A DNA stretch of 64,000 nt from Siphlonurus alternatus (Eukaryota > Arthropoda > Insecta > Ephemeroptera > Siphlonuridae). The position numbers and the translations under genes were made by a program. The stretch covers positions 19,464,799 through 19,528,798 of the forward strand of contig OX463788.1 in assembly GCA_949825025.1 (NCBI GenBank), in the 5' to 3' direction. Under the pieces are notes generated by a model that ran no database searches, had not been told where the DNA came from, and saw only the letters and a program-made list of their open reading frames with translations. Positions 22,701-35,220 of this stretch are shown piece by piece (within the stretch, counting starts at the first letter, position 1; each line of letters begins with the position of its first letter).

Positions 22701-23865
22701 ACTTCGGAAGTGTCGGTTACGTAAAGTGTAGATCATAACATTTTTTTTCTTTCTGTAATTATTTTTTTTTACTAAGATTTTGTCCCACAACACGTTTCAA
22801 CTTTCAGTGGTATTTTTCTTTTGTTGGTACGTCTAGGTAATCTAATAACGTCAGCATTTAACCTTGACCTTCATGTGAAGTATTTTTATTTGCTAGCAGC
22901 GCGGCCCTGGAAGTGCATGAATTTAGAACTTCTACTGATAAGAATTTTATTGACCCGCTTGACGAAGTTCACAATATATATTTATTATACTCTCACATTA
23001 ACCGACTGTATATAGAGAAAAATAGGAAGTAGTCGGGACAGTCGCGTCTACCAACCATGCATTGATTTTCTAAAGGACGGCGTCGAAGTGCGTGGGCGTC
23101 TGACGTCACCATCTCGCAATTACGTCACATATTATTCTATAATTCTATAACGGGAGGCGTTCAAAATATTTAACTATTTTAAGGCAGCCACACAAATTAT
23201 ATAATTAATAAGCAGTGTCCTGTAAATCCAACATCTTCTGAAGATACAGACAAATACCTAGACCAGCTACACCAGCTCAAACTCTAGCGCAAAAAAACTA
23301 TTCACCTTTGCATGTAGTTCAAGAAAACGTTATGCAATCAAATTTGGACATGGAGGTTGTAATGTTCTTATTTCTTATTCTTTTTAAATTCTCAGCTTTA
23401 AAACAGCTAGAAAGATATCATGTACATGCATAAAAATATAATTTTTAAATATAGTTGCCATTAACATTTACAAAATTATTTCAAAATTCGGGGTGGAGTA
23501 TTTTACTACTTTTAATTTATCACGCATTAACGCTACAGCACGTAGTATCATGTATCATTTAAATCATCTTGGATCATCTTGCGGTTAGGTGTAAGAATAG
23601 GCTTGCCTAAACCTCGCTGCAATAAAGCAAATTTCTATTTTATCATTGAAGTAATTACTGAAATTGGTGAAATTACTGAAATTAATCTGAAATTACAAGA
23701 GGTTCGGTGCTGTGAGCAAAGTTTCAGTGCAGTCTATAATGTGATAAACGCTTTGCTTTAATGCTAATTGGGGCTATGTGCGCCTGATTTGGCCCGTGTG
23801 GGAGTTTGTCAGGCAGTGCTGCCAGTGCCGGCGGCATGCGGTAGGGCGGGCAATCATCAACTTAC

Positions 23866-24010
23866 CGTCACGACTCATGCCCACAGCAATGCACTTCTTG
23901 AGGCGGCAGTACTGGCAACGGTTGCGGTTGATGCGCAGGATCGAGCATTGCTGATTCTTGGTGCAAGGACGGTACTGAATCTTCTGCTGGATGCTGCGAC
24001 GGAAGAAACC
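23866..24010 (-). CDS. E75: E75 common exon: DNA-binding domain, zinc finger 2
   Basis: The exon starts after TTTGCAG with GGT TTC TTC and ends at GAC G|GTAAG; 145 bp, phase 0 in and phase 1 out. It encodes 48 residues from [10 protein letters not shown] to CIAVGMSRD. The C4 ligands of finger 2 are Cys 80, 86, 96 and 99 of the 649-aa isoform, followed by the RLKKC helix. The sequence is essentially that of insect and crustacean E75. Upstream exons from finger 1 (AAG|) or from the B first exon (TGG|) join here in phase 0. The remaining G combines with CC of the hinge exon into Ala, giving MSRD-A-VRFGRV, as in other E75 proteins. Confidence 0.97.
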
Positions 24011-25079
24011 CTGCAAACATAATAAAACGGATCTTCTAAAAAACCATTTGCAGCTTAAGGAACAAGGAACAAGAGCTTGCTATATATATATTATTATAAT
24101 ATTTTATACATCTTTTCTCCGTCTAACTGTAATGTTTAAACGATTATTGATGACTAATAAATGACTAATGGCGAACATTAAAATTTATTTCAGTGATTTG
24201 TATAACTTCAATTAAGCTTTTCCCATGCACTACTCCTATTATACAATTACAAGTTATGCATTTATTATATAGTATCTTCGAGCTTTTGCAAATTATCCCA
24301 AAAGTCAGAATTATTCTGTTGAATAATCTTTGCAAAGCCAAATTTGACATGTTTTTTCGCAAAGGAAGTCCTTGAGCTACCTTAAATACGTTTGTAATGG
24401 CTTGGTGTAAATAAAGCGAATTGTGCTAAGGTTTGTTGTCTTCATTGGATTTGGTGGCAAGGGTACGCAGGTGACCTAAGCCTTCAGCGAGGCGGCAGGA
24501 AGCGCGCCAATCAGAACAAGGACTCGAGCTGAGGTGGAGACGAGGTTGGTGCTATAATACCAGCGCTCAGCCTCCCGCCCGCTCCCATCTGTCCTTGCCG
24601 TCGCTTCAACTTGCTTCCGCAACGACCAACCGACCGCTCGGCCAAGCACTAGGTGCGCCTAATGTTGTTTATCGCTACCTCATCACCATATTATTTTATG
24701 AATTAAAAATAAAAATTACTGTCACGATTAACGTGGTGCTGACGTCTGTACTTCGTTACTTCAAATCCTTCGAATTTTAAAAATACTCAACTGTCACACT
24801 TTTATCAAAACAACTGTCATACATCCCTGAAATCAAAATGAAAAATTCATAAACTGACCCATTGGTTAATTTAAATTTTAAATTATAGGGTAGACGAATG
24901 AAAGCAGCAACTGCCAGTGCCAGGTGCGATTTGGTAAATACTGAATATGTAATAGTTGACAGTTGAGACGACAATCTGTCTATCACTTGAGACGTGTGTG
25001 AAGACAGTGACGACTGACATGGTTCAGCATAAATATAATGTGAAATTTATATAAAATACGTTGGGACTTTATCAATTAC

Positions 25080-25202
25080 CCAAAGATCTCCAGGTTCGGT
25101 GTCGCAAGTGACTTCTAACCGAGGCTCGTCAATCTCATCAGGCTGTAAATTGGCGGCTGGAGCTACACTCGCTGGAGTGCCAGGCGTAATCACAACTGCC
25201 AT
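25080..25202 (-). CDS. E75: E75B-like alternative first coding exon (one-finger isoform, 626 aa product)
   Basis: On the minus strand ATG at 25202 opens exactly 41 codons (MAVVITPGTP... ending CDTEPGDLW), then TGG|GTAATT. It lies between the finger 1 and finger 2 exons and ends in phase 0. That phase fits only the finger 2 acceptor (junction [13 protein letters not shown]) and not the phase-1 finger 1 acceptor. The product, 626 aa, therefore lacks finger 1 and should not bind DNA alone. This is the defining architecture of E75B in insects, where a private N terminus joins GFFRRS directly and the protein acts largely through partner receptors such as HR3. The N-terminal peptide is not itself conserved with Drosophila E75B as far as I recall. 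A CpG-containing stretch at 25.39-25.56 kb and an island at 26.4-26.7 kb lie just upstream. Confidence 0.85.
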
Positions 25203-26237
25203 TGCACTTCTGCACCACACAATTCAACAATAACACACCACTGAAATGTTTATCAATATAGTTAACAAGAATAACTACAATCAGCTTCACTGATGTTTGT
25301 TGTTTTTCAAGTCAATTGATGCACCACGAAAAATGAAAATAATGTTTTGATCGCTCCACGCACAAGATAGAAACTAAAATTTTCAACATCAATGTAGTAG
25401 GGAGAGACCCCACGAACGACAGCAGCGCTCGTCGTGGTGGCGAACTGTACTATGCCACTCGACCTAGTTACGGGTTGTTGCACCAAACGAATAACCTAGC
25501 TGTTTAACAGAGAATAAGTTTGTTCAACACTTGTGACGAGCCAGCGACAGTAAGACAGTAAATAGGTCGAAACAAAAGAGAGAGAAAAAAAATGACCAAT
25601 CAACATAAGGTTATTGTACTTCCCCTATTATTATTCCGTATTCGAGATTGCAAGTTTGAAGGAAAAATGTTTAATATTTCTAATATTTTTTTTATTCATT
25701 AAGTGTATTGAATTGTGTCAACGAAGGATGTTAAAGAAAAAAATATAGGATAATTTTAAATTATAAACAAAAGAGCATTATAAATTCATGCTTCTCCTGC
25801 GATTTTTTGCGCGTTCAAAACAAATGTGTCTACAGTTTTGTTTTTCAAAATCGCAACCATGTATAATTTTATATTATTACAGGAGTGGAAGTTATATGGA
25901 GACCGTGCTCATGAGCTGGATCATTCCAGAGGAGTCCCGGCGGCCCAATCAGAGCTCTGACCTATAGCAGCAGTCGTCAACATAATATAGGTAACGTTAC
26001 AAAATATTAGGACCGAGCTTTAAACTTTAAATTATAGTAAAAAAAAACTTATACCAAATAAAAATAACCTAATTTTGATAACAGCTAAAACTATTACATT
26101 TAAATTAATTTTAATGACAATAATACAACATTAAGAAAGGGGGAAATCAGCAGAACAAAGTGACACTATGTTTCATTATACAGTACATTGTTTACAGAAT
26201 ACTTTTATATATACTTTTATAGATGGAAGTTATTGAC

Positions 26238-26268
<31 letters not shown>

Positions 26269-26429
26269 TGAGTCTACTACAAAGTTATTCGCTTGCATAA
26301 TTACTCATTTAAAATTTAATTCTGGGTGCCAAAATAAACTTGTAATCAAATAAACACGAGCTTTAGCTACCGTATCAAATAAACTCGACTTCATTTTTTA
26401 TTACTCTCACTCCATAGGTAGCGCACCGC

Positions 26430-26680
26430 TTGCTTGCCCTGCCTACTCGCTCGCTCGCTTGCTGCCTGCCCAGCCGCTTGCAGCAATCAAGGAGGCGGCT
26501 CCACGGAGGACAGGTCAACGACCCCGCGGCGTTCTACTTTGCGGGCGTTTTGCGTCAGACGTTACGTCACGAGCGGCGCCAGGTCATCGAACTGAGCCGC
26601 CCCCCGCTCGCTGGCTGCTCCATGCACCGTCACAATGCTCCGGACAAAAAGTTTAGAGTTCCACAAATTTGTCTCTGCTC
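26430..26680. promoter_or_regulatory. GC-rich island with two ecdysone-response-element-like inverted repeats
   Basis: The island lies 1.2-1.5 kb upstream of the E75B-like exon. It contains AGGTCAaCGACCC (26512-26524) and AGGTCAtCGAACT (26581-26593). Read on the minus strand these are GGGTCG-t-TGACCT and AGTTCG-a-TGACCT: two IR1 palindromes, each with one perfect half-site and one mismatch in the other half. IR1 is the arrangement bound by EcR/USP, and E75 is a classic primary ecdysone target. Binding is inferred. Confidence 0.45.
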
Positions 26681-27631
26681 CCATCCCCCATCACACTATA
26701 CATGCAAATTATTGTCACCCATAAAAGTTTTCCAGTACGAGTTTTAAGTACTTAAATTATTTAAAACATTGAACTACTAGATTTTTCTTGTTCATACCAG
26801 TTACAATATGTTAAAACATCGAAAACAAATGAGTACATAATTTATATTAATTGTATGCATATTTTTGTTTTGAATGTAGTTCAATGCATGCACATTTCCA
26901 AAACAACACAATTCCATGTGTAATATAACTAGCTACTTATATTATATAATATATATATAATTATGCTGCCTAGTATGATACATTTTCAACAGCGTGACCT
27001 GCTCTACTCTCTACTACCATACCATTATTTGCTTACTATAATACTAAAACTACAAAAATAAAAGTATAATCAAATAAATATACTCTGAATGATACATGTA
27101 GACCGAATCTACTGTGGGCCAATCATGTACACAAAATCGCTTGTTTACTTGGCATTCTATTGATAAACGATCAAAATCTTGGAATTCTACGGGAAGTTCG
27201 TTTCAAAAATATTTCCTTCCAACGAATTTTGTTGTAACTAAAGTGTAACCACTCCTCTATAATATATGTAATAACAGATAATTCTGCATTGGTCCACATC
27301 ATTATGACGACGTATTTTCCAACTTCAATGTCCTGGAGTTACCCTAGGTTTTTATTATGAGGTTTCTGACCTGCTAGCTAGGTAATGTTGATTCATCATT
27401 CACAGACATACATACATGCACACACACACACCATTCCCCCACCCCCTGGCCTGCCTGGCCGCAGCGAACGTTCACCTCTGGCCGGCTAGGAGCACGCCAC
27501 ACCAGAGGAGGGAAACCCCTTCAGCTTAGCACTGCTGCTTTGCTTGCTTCTGCCGTGCGCGGGCGGGCGGTGAGCGAGTGCGTCACTGCTCTGCCGCTGC
27601 GGCGTGGGGTCAACGCCTTCTCTCCATCCTT

Positions 27632-27642
27632 TAACTAGGTCA
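27632..27642 (+). promoter_or_regulatory. RORE-type site (TAACTAGGTCA)
   Basis: This is a perfect match to WAWNTRGGTCA, the monomer element for REV-ERB/ROR receptors and their arthropod counterparts E75 and HR3. It lies in a GC-rich island (27430-27700) in the intron between finger 1 and finger 2. It may mediate cross- or auto-regulation (inference). Confidence 0.35.
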
Positions 27643-28292
27643 TCCTGGGCCGACACCCCCTCCCTCCAGTCTACTCCACTCGTATATAGTACATCAGGTA
27701 GGAGGGGTGGTATTGTGCACCACAACATTAGAGGTAATGTATATTATAATATAATTGTCATAATACTGTACTGCAAAAATTAGTGATGCAAGCCACAATG
27801 ACACCTTTTTAATGAAATGAACACAAACTTAAAAAAAGAACACATCGAGATTTTTCTGCACTCTTAGAAATTCATAAATTATATAAAATATAAACAAGAT
27901 GTCTTTGGTCGCCAAAGGCACCTATTTACAGTATGATTTTTCCAGCAGATTCCAATCAACATCACAACATGGCATACACCGATACATATGAATTTCAGTT
28001 GGAAGAGCAAATATAAATATATTATGTTGTTTACCTTTTAACCAGCTACTGTATTTTTATATTTTAGATATAATACATTTAATTACTTTCATAAGTAGCG
28101 CACGGTGAATTCAGCCTTCTAGAAATGTGTAGTTGTCAAGAATTTCCGCCTACCATAGAGATACATAGTATTATGCATGTATAGTGATTTTAAAACATTT
28201 TTTTTTCTCTTATATAAAAAAAATCGTGAAAATTAAAAAAAAAAAAATGTTAATAAAGAACATACATGTTATTAGTGTTTTTTTACTCATGA

Positions 28293-28299
<7 letters not shown>

Positions 28300-28368
<69 letters not shown>
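28300..28368. repeat. (TA)n microsatellite
   Basis: About 34 TA units, in the intron upstream of the B exon. Confidence 0.95.
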
Positions 28369-28371
<3 letters not shown>

Positions 28372-28434
28372 ATGTATGTTATTTTTAAGTACTATGTTAA
28401 TTAGAATTAAGTATCTGTTATGTATAATCTATGT

Positions 28435-28497
28435 AACAACTCTGACGTGATCTATGCTGTAAAGCCAATGATCGAAATAAAAATTTGAATTTGAATT
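28435..28497 (+). repeat. Retrotransposon 3'-end-like fragment
   Basis: GCCAATGATCGAAATAAAAA then TTTGAATTTGAATT resembles the 3' end of non-LTR elements. A relative at 51005-51035 has CAATGATCGAAATAAGATTT. Only the tail is present. Confidence 0.4.
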
Positions 28498-31428
28498 AGC
28501 TAAGATAAAAACAAAAACCCAAGACTTGAATATTATATACCATTGACGTATTGAAAATACGTAATGCTGTAAATTTTATATTATGCGAAACAAATTTTAA
28601 CACAGTAAATCGATGCTGTTGTGCATGGAACAAGTATTTCGTGTCATATTATATAATATAACTTTTTTCTTTATTAGCCGGCCTGTTTGGCTTTACAGCA
28701 TAGACCTGGTCAATTTCCTCAGGATTTGTGGTAAGGTCAGTAACCCCAGGTGAATTCCCCAGTGAGGCCCTTAGGGTCTCTGTTTCCAGGACATGCATCT
28801 TAGAGGGAGCCCTAACGTTACAACAAGTTTTATACGAATAAATGTTTAACATTTAATTGAAATGCAAATTAATAGACGAGGGTCGTAACTCAGTGCAATA
28901 CATAATTTTATGTCAGGGTCGATCTGCGGTTCGATGGGTTACTAAGCTACTAATATATATTATATTTATAGTTCGATGAAGTCACAAGGAAAGTGGCAGC
29001 CGCGGGGAAATAAGCCCCAGCACTGCTTCTAGGTTCTTCGACGAAAAGCAGGCTCACGTCCTCAGAGCTCGTTGCTTCTTTGTACTCCGGAAACCGAAAG
29101 GTCGGTGCTCGCATCCTAACGGTACTTGCCCCCGCCATCCCCTGCAGCCTGATTGCCCCGCGGCGCAAAGCTTCGCGACCTGACCGCCGACTGGCGGCAG
29201 CTGCTGCAGCGGCGCTCTATTTTACTACAAAATTATTTACTTTCGATTTGGCCAGTGCTGTACAACTAAAAAATCTAAACAAGGCCAAATTGCATTGATG
29301 ATGGATGAACTTTTATAAAGATGCATGACAAAGATAAATTAATGAACCTTACTGTTCCAATTTGTTGACATTTAATGTTAAGTAAAACGAAGTACAGTAT
29401 TATATAATAAACACCTGCAGTTTGAACTAAATGCAGCTTGCAAAATATATATACAGAGGCCGTCCGTATATAGACTATATAGCAAAGAGACGTGCGACGT
29501 CCATTATTGTAATAATCTGCTTAATTTGATGCATGCAGAAAATATAGATTGAAATAACAACATACTTCTATATATTTCCGTATTTTTTTAGTGCTTTCTA
29601 TGAGCCAATTAAGGTATCCTCATAATTGGAAGTAATGCTGTCAGTTAAATTATATCGATTTTTAGGAAAGCTTGATTCATGCATGCATGGGCCGGCATGA
29701 TGACTACGCAAGTGATGCTTCTATCTAAAATATATCTGTTTTCTCGGTGACGAATCTTCATCATTTACTGCTAAGCGGCAAGGAAAGAAACGCCAATAAG
29801 GTGTAGACTGTGTAGAGCAGGAATGGGAAATTTCAGTAATAATTATAGCAATGACACATTATTACGTTATATATATAGCATTCTAAAAGCATCAACAATA
29901 TGACGTAAAAAAATATAAAAATCGATCCAGGCAACTGCTGATTCAAGTATTAAATTTTAAGTAACATTTGTTTTGCATTTAATTTTTTTAAAGTTAAATA
30001 CAATTAAATGCTGTTATCACCACAAGATGATTAAGCAGCTACCATAGAACTCATGGAAGTCTCTTATATGCGAATTTGTTTGTCATGTAGCTTGTCAACC
30101 TAAACATAACGGTTTTACTTATTTGTTTTTCTCTTTGTTTATTTTGCATTTGTTGTATCTTTCAACCCTAAAATAATTGGGGACTCTTTAATTTTTACTG
30201 TTCATAACAGAGTTAACTAAGTTCACACAAAGGATCTTTCATATACCATCAAAATGTGAAAATGTTGTGTTACTTTTGACGTCATAAAAGAAAATTAGGT
30301 AAATTATGAAAAAGAGCAATGACATTGTGATTCCGACGCCTTCTTAAAATTAGCAGTACTTGGAGATAATGGGCCAGCAACGTGACGGTGCAAACCGGCC
30401 TCCGTCGATCGATCATACATACATAACATACATGCAAGCAAGGCAAGCTGGAGTCAAAGACCCCGCTTCTTCTTTCCTTTTACCAGATCATCCTCTCAGC
30501 GCCACTCGGCGGCAGTGGCAGGAACTAAAAGTCAACGTACCGAGGTGAACCCAAAGTAGGAAAAAGAGGGAGGCCAGGATCGTCTTTTTTTTCTTTTCTC
30601 TTAAACTAATAAGTGGTAGGGTAAATGCTAACAAGCCTAAAATAATGGTCTCTTAACCTTCACTCCTTCTAACTTTGTAACCGATCACCGCAAAACTTAC
30701 GTAAAAGCAATTGTTATACTTTCCTCTAAAAAAACTATATTTATATATTATATTATAACAATATACTGATGGCCCCTCGTAACTCGAAGTTACTAGAATA
30801 AGTGCCACCTATTGCTTGTGTGCATAATCACTAATGAAAATATAAAAACTACCAATATAAGACTACCAAAATTTACTCTTCATTTTTTTTAAGCTGTTTG
30901 TTACCTTTTAAAAATCTGTTTAATACAATAACATCTTTATAAGGTATTAATTTCTTCCACGGCATTTTCTTCATTCCCTTTTTTATTAAAAATTAAGTTA
31001 TTTTCATGCAGTTTATGACACTCATTAAAATTATGATTCAAGAAAAAATGAAAGCACATATTATACAAATAAGCTACCAGTATGTAAACAATGTTATGAA
31101 AAGTTTTTTTTATAATAAAATTCTACAACAATTTAATGAGCATATAGGTAAGCAGGGAATAAGGGTTGATTAAAATAAACTCAATTTGCTAAACTGTATG
31201 TCAGTGGGCATTGAGCTATTCAAAGGTAACAATTAGAGAACAACAATGATCATAATTAACGCTTAATGAATCTATTATGTATAGCTACTCTATCTTTAGT
31301 CTACGATAATTAAGGCATACATTAATTTTTTGACACGAAGAAAATGGATACTTCACAGGAGTGCATGATCCTTTCCCTATTTTAAGTGTACCACTACAAA
31401 ATAATAAAATGTAGTGTAAGATTCTTAC

Positions 31429-31517
31429 CTTGCAGCCCTCGCAAGAATGGACTCCATAGTGAAATCCTGAGGCCTTATCACCGCACACTCGGCACAGAAC
31501 GGTCGTCCCGTCAAATT
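31429..31517 (-). CDS. E75: E75 common exon: DNA-binding domain, zinc finger 1
   Basis: Acceptor TTGCAG|AA begins the exon and AAG|GTAAGA ends it; 89 bp, entering in phase 1 and leaving in phase 0. It encodes [18 protein letters not shown] then [11 protein letters not shown]. The four Cys (43, 46, 60, 63 of the 649-aa isoform) ligate the first zinc of a C4 nuclear-receptor DNA-binding domain. The P-box EGCKG, which reads the AGGTCA half-site, is split by the following intron, with its last Gly in the finger 2 exon. Sequence and boundary match arthropod E75 and vertebrate REV-ERB receptors. Three or four upstream first exons splice here, while the E75B- and E75D-like exons bypass it. Confidence 0.97.
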
Positions 31518-32055
31518 CTGCAACAAAAACAACAACCTTCATCAGAAACATTGTTTCCACAATTAAGGGAGACTAAATAAATCGCAGAAAAGTTGTATTT
31601 ATTTTGTTTCTATTAAGTATACAACTAACAATTAAGTTTATAGTACACAAAGGCAAGTTACTCATGCAATGATCGTTGTGCTCATTACAGTCGCAGAACG
31701 CAACAGGTAAACAAAGACTGCAACTAGCTCCATATTTATATTCACTTAATATTTATTGTAACAATTGCAAAAGTTTGCTGTCGATCGAGTCAACGAACTA
31801 ATTAATTAATTTACATCACTGCCTAGTAAATATGGAACTATATACGAGTTGGACACTGCTAGCCAGCTGTCTTGCTTGCATGCCGCCCTCATAGACAAGT
31901 ATATATAAAGTAACCATCAACAAATGAATAGGACTAGTTTTTATTTGTTTGGCTGTTTTCCTAAACAATTTATCATGTATACATAATTATTACTGCGTGG
32001 CAGTATAATGTATAATATACAGACTGACAACGGATAAACCATTCATTGGGCTTAC

Positions 32056-32119
32056 CAATTTTAAGGTCATCGCCTGACCCCGACGTCGAGATCTGATATT
32101 CTTGGTCAGATATAATCAT
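32056..32119 (-). CDS. E75: E75 alternative first coding exon (two-finger isoform, 636 aa product)
   Basis: On the minus strand, ATG at 32119 opens 21 codons (MIISDQEYQI...GDDLKI) plus one base, then the donor G|GTAAGCC. In phase 1 it joins the zinc finger 1 exon only about 540 bp downstream, giving [16 protein letters not shown]. As I recall other arthropod E75 proteins, a short acidic stretch ending in (L/N)IEFDGTTV sits directly before finger 1, so this exon resembles a conserved two-finger N terminus more than the other first exons do. The predicted product is 636 aa. The A/C/E isoform letter cannot be set without transcript or orthology data. Upstream (32.2-32.7 kb) lies a GC-richer, CpG-containing region that may hold its promoter. 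Confidence 0.8.
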
Positions 32120-34461
32120 TGTGAAAATTAAAATGCAAGCTTTTAGATAAAATAAAAGTAAAGTCCACAGTTAACACCGTTTCACGATTGTTTTCATACT
32201 ATTTTTAATACACATTCGAAGAAAGTTCGAGTTACGTAAAGCCGATCACGTAATCGTTACTTTCACTTCAAACTTTCACCTTTCACTGTTCGGTAATAAG
32301 TTCAAATTTAAATCCACCAATTTGTGATAAATATTAAGACTCTAAAATCCACGTTTGTCACCTATGAAAGCCAACTTTGGTTTGAAACTGAAAGTATTTT
32401 CGAACGTAGAAAACGATAACATTGGAATAACTAATCTAACATTTTAACCAATGGGAGTTTAGCTTGCGTACGTATCAGCCAATAAACGCATACTTTACAC
32501 GGAGGTTTACAGTAAGGTGTTCTGTGATTGGTCCTTGAGTTTTCAAGTGGTGGGGAGGGAAAACCTTACGTAGGGGGAACATTTTCTGTAGGTCAATGGA
32601 CTGAGGCGAAACCTTGAAACAGAGTTTACTCGAGGTCACCAGTACGAAACGAAGAGCGTAAGTTTATAACTTATTATAAGGCTAGCTAGTGGTAGGCAGG
32701 CATCCTAGCAGCTTGCCTGACACGATGAAAAACGAGGGTGGAATGACCTAAACCCAAAGTTCACATAACCACTTCTCCAAGCCACCCGATACCAATCTCT
32801 CACTACCAAAATAACACAGCAAAACAAACAGACTCTATCAATACCACATGCAATGAAATTAACTTATATTCTTAGTTTGTTTTTGTTTGCAGATATTTAT
32901 AGTCTGTACATTTTAGTAACGACTTTATTTTTTGCTTCAATCGACAATGGTATTTTAGCATTGTTAGAATAATCCTCTTTTTAATTAAACTTAACATAAA
33001 TACATTTAAAAATTAAAAAATGTGATATCTCTGCTTAATTAGAGATAGCTGCTTCATATTTAGGCTAACACTTTTAGCTTATCAGTGAACGTTTTTTAGA
33101 TAACATTGATAGAGAGGGTAAATGTGATTGACCTTTCATAAGAGTTCAGAACTTGCTGGAGACAAGCAGGCAGCAGTACACTTAATTCATGGAAAATGAG
33201 AGAGATTAAGGGACTTTCTAGCCTTCTCGAGTTGACATTCAAGTGACAAAAAAATTATTTGGCAACAGAAGTCTGATTATAGCTTGACGTGTCGAAGGGA
33301 CGATGGTTAAGCTTGAAACTTAAAATTAGAGCATGTACAAAATTGTACAATGTATACAATATTTTTAAAAGTAATTTGCTATTTTAAATTTAATTAAAAC
33401 TTGTACTTGTTGATTACTATATGTGTGTACTATGTGTGTGCATACATGGTCTTACCACCTAATGATAATGCATTATAATATTTATATAATACAAGTCATT
33501 TCTGCATATGCAGATTTTGCAGCATAATTTTCTGTTGAGCATTGTACTTAATCAGAGGCATAAAATTTCAAAATAGTTTCAATAGGTCAGCGACCGCATA
33601 AAAAGTTACTAGACCAAGCGAGGAGTATAGGGGCGATAAGTACAAAGCAGCAACTACGATTAAGATCTCGCCTCACGGATGAAGAAAGTGTGCGTGCCTC
33701 CGCCATAAAAGGAGCGGTGACCGAAAATGTGGCCACCGTGGAGCACGAAACCGAAAGATAAAAAAATTAACAATATTTTTTACTTCAAGGTGAATGAATC
33801 ACATTGACCTCACGAAAATCCACGAAGCAGAGAATCCGAGTGTAACCGAAATGATGCATGAGGGGCATTGGCATTAGCCCTCGTAATTTCTATATACTAC
33901 GTACGTGACGAATGACGCCTTTCCTAATGCTTAGTGCTTGGTGTTCATTATACTCAATTAGTTACTATTAATCTTGAACCGATAAACATGCATTTAACAA
34001 TTCTCTAAAAATATTTAACATTCAACAAGAATACAGCAATTCCCTTAGCTTTTATTATAGTTGAAGATCTACAAGAAGCAATGTATATTTTAGAAATCTT
34101 GAGAACGAGGATGCTCGATCATTCGATCATGTTATTGTAAACAACTTAAAACAACGTCAACAACAATGTATAGATAATTTTTTAATAGCCTGAGACGCTT
34201 TCATGTTACTTGAGGCCCAGTAAAATTATTATAAATCAATGAAGTTTCAGTTTTTATATTCATTTTGCCAAATGAATCAGTTAACATGCAGCAATTATAA
34301 TAAAATCCATATGATATTATTTAAAGTATGCATATTATATAATGCATATAATGTTATATGTTTTAACATTATATGTTATAATGTTTTTAATGTTATATAT
34401 ATAACATTAAAATCCAAGATACACGAAAAAAGAGCAATGTGACAGGAGTTTTTTAACTTAC

Positions 34462-34477
34462 CCTGCGTTGTAAACAT
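34462..34477 (-). CDS. E75: E75 alternative first coding micro-exon MFTTQ (two-finger isoform, 620 aa product)
   Basis: On the minus strand, ATG at 34477 in a good context (ACCATG) opens only five codons, MFTTQ, plus one G, followed by a near-consensus donor G|GTAAGTT. The phase is 1, and the leftover G completes the same Glu codon with the finger 1 exon, giving [17 protein letters not shown]. The predicted protein is 620 aa and almost lacks an A/B domain. The 34.54-34.85 kb region just upstream is a GC/CpG-rich island with a TCAGTC initiator-like sequence near 34662, two CACGTG E-boxes and a TGACGTCA, consistent with a separate promoter. The exon is too short for homology, so the call rests on donor quality, phase, the conserved junction codon and the island. 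Confidence 0.6.
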
Positions 34478-34658
34478 GGTATTGAAGTTATAATACTCTA
34501 GATATCTATAGATATGATAACTATACTCAGATATACAGTGCAGCGTGGAGTACGTCGGAGCACAAGCCTCATAAATATTTGCTTATATTATATTCAGTGG
34601 GGCAGTAAAGGGCGGTTTCACTGATGCCTACTTGCACCGATAACAAGGATCGAATATT

Positions 34659-34850
34659 GACTGAGCAGCGAGCGGCTGCCTGGCTTGCAACACACAAGTA
34701 AGACTCGGCGCCTGCCTCGTTACCGCATGCGCACACATTTGCACGTGTTCAATGCACGTGCATTTACCACAGTACTCGAGCAACTGACGTCAAACGAAAT
34801 TCAAGCAATAGCAGAAACACAGCAACAATGCACGTTTCTGCCCCAAAATA
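34659..34850 (-). promoter_or_regulatory. Possible promoter island of the MFTTQ first exon
   Basis: On the minus strand TCAGTC (34664-34659) matches the arthropod initiator exactly, about 185 bp before the MFTTQ ATG. Upstream to 34850 the sequence is GC/CpG-rich in an AT-rich intron and carries two CACGTG words near 34742 and 34755 and TGACGTCA at 34785-34792. No TATA box is apparent. Confidence 0.35.
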
Positions 34851-35220
34851 AAGTATGGCATTGAAAAATTAATGAAACCATGAAAATTGCTCAAGTTTTT
34901 ACGCTCGAAACTAGCGCAGATTCCTAAATTTATAAAAATTTAAGGATTTTTTTTTTTTTTAATTATTGAATGCAGTTTTTTTAACTATTAGTTATACTGC
35001 AAATGTCACTTTAAAATAACTAACTCTCCAGGCAGTGGAACATGTTTAAATATTTCCCACGTAAAAGCAAAGCTCTATTCACCACTGACATCTTACGGCG
35101 AAAGCGCAAACTAGCGGAGTTCACTGACCCAGTGTGCTGCTAAAGTAGGGCAAGAGACCTTGGGTTAGAAAAGTAAAAGGGAGTCTCAGAAGGAAATCGA
35201 AAAGAATGATCAAGTCTCAC

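Larger units (their letters stand above)
25203..31428 (-). other. E75 intron upstream of the B exon
   Basis: Between finger 1 and the B first exon there are no coding exons I can recognise. It contains CpG-rich islands (25.39-25.56, 26.43-26.68, 27.43-27.70, 28.96-29.23, 30.36-30.56 kb), a (TA)n at 28300-28368, retroelement 3' debris at 28440-28497 and TGACGTCA at 30277. One imperfect IR1 (AGGTCAgTAACCC, 28734-28746) is also present. Confidence 0.6.

Noticed and set aside
24545..24600. TATAATA followed by a GC-rich stretch on the plus strand, as a promoter
   Set aside because: The orientation is antisense to E75, there is no downstream gene, and TATA-like words are everywhere in this DNA.
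28649..28852. 67-codon minus-strand frame (PSKMHVLETETLR..., NPEEID)
   Set aside because: It looks faintly protein-like and could be TE-derived, but I recognise no family and no splice signals link it to E75.
32060..32080. AGGTCA and TGACCC inverted with a 5-bp spacer
   Set aside because: It lies inside the coding exon at 32056-32119 and IR5 is not a known EcR, E75 or HR3 arrangement.
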